Source: Mercurialis annua
Taxonomy: Eukaryota; Streptophyta; Magnoliopsida; Malpighiales; Euphorbiaceae
Assembly (NCBI RefSeq): GCF_937616625.2
Contig: NC_065571.1
Span: 9,302,501 to 9,366,500 of the forward strand
Direction of reading: 5' to 3'
DNA: 64,000 nt
Below are positions 59,804 to 64,000 of this stretch, piece by piece. The translations under genes were made by a program, and so were the position numbers. Below the pieces are notes generated by a model. It ran no database searches, was not told the DNA's origin, and saw only the letters and a list, made by a program, of their open reading frames with translations. Every line of letters starts with the position of its first letter. The first letter of the stretch is position 1.

Positions 59804-59866
59804 ATATTTCGGTTCTATGTTTGTTTTCTGATACCATATCAGAAAACAAACATAGAACCGAAATAT
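59804..59866. repeat. Perfect 63-bp palindrome over a primer-binding-site motif
   Basis: Two 30-base arms are exact inverted copies (59804-59833 and 59837-59866) around the 3-base spacer CCA. The arms begin ATATTTCGGTTCTATG and reach the centre at TTTTCTGATA. The centre plus one arm spells the minus-strand motif TGGTATCAGAAAAC. Confidence 0.97.
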
Positions 59867-60239
59867 ATTTATTGAAGTTTTAGAATTACAAAATTTATAT
59901 ATTAAGATGAAATTTAATTTATATTTATACACAAAATGAATAACTGTTTTACACAAGAAATGGATATATTAAATGACCGTTGCCAGCTGTAAAAGAGTTG
60001 TTGCCACTTGCCCGCTCTTATCTAGCTGTATCCAGTTGGCCATTGCAAGTCAGCAACATGAGAAGCAGGAGAAGTTTGAGCAGCAGGAGAAGAGTTTTGG
60101 TGCAACAGATGTATTCTCTATTAAAATGGTTCAGCTAGCCTTAGCCATGCATTTTGACCATTTCAGTGGTGGAGTCAAAATTTCTATATTTATTGTAATA
60201 TGTACTATATATAGTATGATAATTTGTTAAAGTTGAGCG

Positions 60240-62190
60240 AGCTCAAATCCTAAAAAAAATTCCTAAACTAATTTAGGTAAATTTAAAAAGTTAGGGAGGG
60301 CCTATGTCATTGGACCAATCCAACTTAGCTCGTCAAGCTAACTAATGCTACTCGATCGAGCTCTCTCACTGCACATTGTTTTAGACTTCTTGATTTTGTG
60401 TACCAAACAAAATTTGTCTTAGTTTCCGTCATCTACTTTTATCTCTTTCGAGGAATTTAACTTGAATATTGCATTTCGATTTTGATATTTATGTCACTAT
60501 TAGATCTTAAAAAAATTACGCATACGCTAAGAGAAAGTCCACCTGATGAAAATTTTCGAATGCATTTTTTGGTTTTTAATTTCCATAATTTGATATTGAT
60601 AAATCACCAACGCCTGGACCGGTCAGATGAACCTGAAAGAACAAGAACACAGAAAGTCAGACGAAGAACCGGTGGAGGTCACCGGTAATTCGCTCCGACG
60701 ATCAAGTCAGTATTTGCTTGGAGAAGAAGAAAGAAGAAGAGAAAAGAAGAGAAAAGAGTGTAGAGTGAGAAAAAAGAGATACCTTTAGGGTTTGCTGATA
60801 AGGTGGTTTATATAGTTTTACCTAGCACGTGTATTCCGTAGTGGATTCTTACTCTTTTTGGTCCCCACAACATCGGTTAGTAGACGTGGTTTGCTCACGT
60901 TGGATCTCGTTTCTCGAGTAAGATATGCAGTACATGGAAACGCCTATGTGTCAGATTCTGTTCAGAGTTTGTTATGGAAAATGCTAACTCGGCCAAACAC
61001 CGTGAACCGAGCTATCTGATACCTGTGATAGAGGTATGGCTACTCCGGGATGGTTAATCATGTAGTTCGGTCTCTCCGTGGTCTTTTCCTCTGGTAGATC
61101 GGTCGAAAATGGTCACTAGGTATTAGGTCCTTATGTTCGTTTGACCTGGTGAGGTTTCATGTTGGTGAGGCTGTTTCACCGCCTTGTTGCTGGTCTCATT
61201 ATCACTAGTCCCCCCCCAGGATGTCGGACATTTATGTTCGTGGTTGGGGGTTTCGTCGGCCGAGTTGAATTTTTGCGTGGGGTAAGACTGAGTTCCGTTG
61301 GTCCGGTGTCAGACTCCTGTACATGTTGTCAGAGGATACGTCGCTTCACTTGTCCTTCTTCTGGCATGATTTGTTTGGTTGTGACAGCTGTAGGCGACGT
61401 GCATCAATCTTGTTTGTCCCGATGTGAATTAAACTTAGATGACTGCCACTTGTTCTTTTTCTGGTTTTTTGAAAATTTTTGTGTTGACGTGAAACTCTTC
61501 AGTTTCCCTCCTTTTTCAGTTACTTTCTATTTTGGAGTGTCTTTAATTTCTCCTTAACCGCTGCGTCCTTTGCTTTTCCCTTTAAACTGAAATTCAAAGA
61601 AAGACGCTTCTCTTTACTTTCCCTTTAAACTGAAAGGAAAAACGCTTCCCTTTACTTCCCCTTTAAACTGGTAAGAAAAACGCTTCCCTTTACACATCTG
61701 TTCCCTGTTTCTGGTTCCATCGTCAATTCGCTTTCAAGCTTGTGTTTCTTTGTTGCTGGTGCTCATTTCCCCTAGATTTGCTGCTTTTGTGTGATCTGCT
61801 GCTACATTGTCCAGTGAGTTCTTCTTCCCCCTTTTTAATTTCTGTTTGTATGTATATGACATGATTTGCTTCGTTTTTCGTTTTTGATATACTGTGTAGT
61901 GATAATCTGGCTTAGGATTGTGCATGTTTTAGCGTTTGTTTGTTTATACTTTGGATTTGTTAGGGAGATTCTCGGTTCTGCATATTTGGAAAGTTTTGTT
62001 AGTGATTTTTCGGGGATAACTGGGTATTGAGTGTTCTTCGTGTTCTTCGTGTTCTTCGTGTTCGTCTATTAGGAAAAACTTTTGTCTGTGTTTTTTACCT
62101 TTAACCTTCTGAGACTAGGAATTTTGTTTTAAGACCTGTTTGTGATATCTCGGTAGTCCTTTTTACCTTAGGCTTCTATTCTCTTTAGGT
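60240..62190 (+). other. Region upstream of the gag-like gene, probable LTR/leader
   Basis: No protein gene is visible. Features are a purine-rich GAAGAAGAAAGAAGAAGAG tract (about 60722-60760), a minus-strand TATATAAACC motif near 60815, a C run (61210-61218), tandem CCCTTTAAACTG units (61560-61690) and four GTGTTCTTC units (about 62030-62066). Just before the gene, CTCTTTAG at 62181-62188 could be the acceptor of a 5'-leader intron. LTR boundaries were not identified. Confidence 0.4.
61565..61690 (+). repeat. Tandem ~50-bp repeat with CCCTTTAAACTG
   Basis: Three diverged copies of CCCTTTAAACTGAAAGGAAA-like sequence followed by AACGCTTCCCTTTA. It lies in the presumed leader of the downstream gag-like gene. 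Confidence 0.75.
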
Positions 62191-63883
62191 ATGTCGGACG
62201 AATATGATGAACACGAAGGTCAGGGTTATACCGACAACTGTGAAAGTGAGTCGGATGGGGTGGACGTGGACTCCCCTATTGAGAGGGTAGATAGACCGTT
62301 TAAACGCCTTCGAAGAGGTGTTGAAGACGTTGCTGATCCCACCGAGCTCGAAGACTCGGTCATTCTAGTTCGGGACAGGAAGTCTAAAAAGAAAACCGGG
62401 GAGGCCGGATCTGAAGCAGTTCCGACCGAGGAGAAGGTCGAGGTTACCCGTAAGGGTAAGGGGAAAGCTAAAGCTCCTGCTGAGAAAGTTAAGAAGGATG
62501 AAGAGGAGTCTTTAGTCCCATCTCGGTGTACGGACGCTTATCTGGCTAAGGTCGGGCGTTTATTTGATATCAACGAACCGTATGCTCTCTCTTTGGTCCC
62601 AGAGGGGGAGCTGGCCAATGTGACGACTGCTTCCAACACCATTACACTTTTCACCGAGCACCTGCAGTCCGGAATTCGCTTCCCGTTGGACCCCTTGTAC
62701 GAGCAGCTAAGCCAAACGTACCGAGTTCCTCTTGCCCAGCTGCACCCCAACGCGTTGCGGCACTTTACATGCTTTTTAGTACGCTGTAAAGCCCATAAAA
62801 TTGTCCCCAGCGTTCGTTTATTTGCTTGTCTCTATAGCATGACGCTGGTGGACAATCAACATTTTGCCCATTTCCGGTTTCGTCCGTCCCGGAGTGGATT
62901 TATTGAGAAGGTGGTTTTAGGAATGCAAGATTCTTTGAAGCACTGGCGGGAAGATTTCTTCCGAGTAACGAGGTCGGATCAGAAGGATTTCCTATCTTGC
63001 AAGTTGTGGGTTAATAAACCACAAGTGCTAGACAAGTCTTTCTTTACCCCTGGCGATCTGGAGTACGCCAGCATAGATCTCCTCCACAAAGCTAACCTTG
63101 CTCGGGGGATCCCACATGCAAACCATCTATTCCCTAAATTGCCCCTTAAGTACTGGTCTAAAGATAAGAAGGCTGTGATGGCTAACGGTATATGTCTTGG
63201 TGTTTGATTTTTGTTTTTGGTTGTTTTTTCTTCTCTTCTTTTTTTTTTATTTTAGGTATATGTACTGACTGATCTCAATATTTGATTTTGCAGTGGAGAT
63301 TGATCCCTCTAGGTTGAAGAAAAGGCCTCAGAAGAAAAAGAAAAATGAGCCTCTTCTTGCTGCTCAAGCGAAACCTGCTGCTCCGGGCAACGTGGCTCCG
63401 AGCAACTTGGCTGCTGGCCCCGCTGCTCAAACTCCCGTTCTCTTGGCTCAGCAGAGCCCGGTTCGGATATCCAACGATGATCCGGAAGGTCGAGACTTTG
63501 TCCTTCCGGAACATCGTAACTTACCTGACCGGGTGTCTACCTCTGACGAGGCCAATCAGCCTCTCCGGGTTCCGGTCAAAGATCTTCTGCAGATTATCGA
63601 CCTTGACCTGACCACCCTTCAGACTGAAAGGTCGGGTAAAAGAAAGAGAGAAGATGGCAACCCGGATGCTTCCACCTCCTCCGAGATTCCAGTGATAACG
63701 CCTGCGATGTTTTTCGATTGGATGTCGCTGTGCTGTATGAAGAATCATCTGGCTGTTACCCTGGATACTCTACCGGTTGCTGATGAGGTAGCTCGGGTCA
63801 CTACTTTCCCTGATGACCGGGCCCTTTATAGGCAAGCCTCTCCACGGAATTTTGGGGCGATGATCTCCTCCCTTAGCCTTAAG
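62191..63883 (+). CDS. Gag-like protein of a putative gypsy-type transposon (Transposase_28), 3' end outside window
   Basis: Exon 1 (62191-63187) joins exon 2 (63294-63883) in phase 1, giving at least 529 residues. A GTATTT donor after 63883 shows more exons lie beyond the window. The first 110 residues are acidic then Lys-rich. Residues about 160-290 carry the PF04195-like block: GIRFPLDPLYEQLSQTYRVP, then QLHPNALRHFTCFLVRC and VRLFACLYSM. Such proteins are annotated as putative gypsy-type transposon proteins in plants, act as gag-like components and are not catalytic. Exon 2 encodes a Lys-rich then Pro/Ala-rich linker. No stop or shift is seen, so the copy may be recent. Codon use is more GC-rich than the surroundings. 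Start chosen as the first ATG after the possible leader acceptor. Confidence 0.8.
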
Positions 63884-63898
63884 GTATTTTGTTGTTGT

Positions 63899-63928
63899 TT
63901 TCTTTCTTTCTTCTTTTTTTTTTTTTTT

Positions 63929-63960
<32 letters not shown>

Positions 63961-63965
63961 TTTTT
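63899..63965 (+). repeat. Poly(T) tract in the following intron
   Basis: An almost pure T run interrupted by two C residues just after the exon 2 donor. Such tracts are prone to assembly error, so its length should be treated with caution. Confidence 0.85.
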
Positions 63966-64000
63966 ACTTATTGCGTGTTGTTTTTGTTTTTATTTTCATT

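Larger units (their letters stand above)
58860..60230 (-). mobile_element. Probable copia-type retroelement relic
   Basis: On the minus strand TGGTATCAGAAAAC occurs at about 59823-59836, like the initiator-Met primer-binding site (TGGTATCAGA) that follows a copia 5' LTR. The neighbouring AT-rich DNA toward 59980 resembles an LTR with a TATAAATATAAAT motif. Internal sequence on the low-coordinate side is non-coding and includes a 90-bp tandem duplication (59341-59430, 59431-59520). No gag or pol was found, so this assignment is tentative. Confidence 0.4.

Overview
This window is nuclear DNA from a flowering plant, almost certainly a eudicot. The evidence is AT-rich sequence with GT-AG introns, an F-box/FBD/LRR gene, a cluster of plant-specific BURP-domain genes, and a dense layer of plant transposons (Stowaway, CACTA, Mutator-like and hAT-like elements, L1 LINEs, a tRNA-type SINE, copia and gypsy LTRs). 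I cannot name the species from sequence alone.

Layout. 0-1.3 kb: beta-galactosidase pseudogene and the spliced 3' end of an unrecognised minus-strand gene. 1.3-11 kb: non-autonomous Mutator-like elements with 9-bp target duplications, tandem repeats and a solo gypsy LTR. 12.7-14.4 kb: an intact three-exon F-box/FBD/LRR gene preceded by two copies of a roughly 650-bp repeat. 15.4-20.8 kb: nested retroelements (copia RNase H cut by a gypsy LTR, then the 5' half of an L1). 22-54.5 kb: the BURP cluster. It holds three apparently intact genes (22.2-23.3 kb minus, 35.3-36.6 kb plus, 39.1-41.8 kb minus), one broken gene (50.9-54.5 kb minus) and one exon 1-2 relic (24.1-24.3 kb minus). Its spacers and introns hold Stowaway, Mutator-like and CACTA elements, solo LTRs, LINE pieces and a SINE. 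55.2-57.7 kb: a 5'-truncated L1 with a 16-bp target duplication. 58-60 kb: palindromes and a retroelement relic. 62.2 kb to the end: a spliced gene for a gag-like Transposase_28-type protein, running off the window.

The genes of most interest are the BURP paralogues. All share one three-exon architecture (13-14 codon signal-peptide exon; YWK..LPNT exon; large BURP exon) and the CHX10CHX25CHX25CH signature. BURP proteins include copper-dependent autocatalytic peptide cyclases that make burpitides (lyciumins, legumenin, moroidin). Just before the BURP domain each paralogue carries a variable aromatic/glycine octapeptide. The one in the first gene, STYGTGYW, has the same Y-G-x-x-x-W spacing as the known lyciumin and legumenin cores. 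That makes a burpitide function a testable hypothesis, not a demonstrated one.
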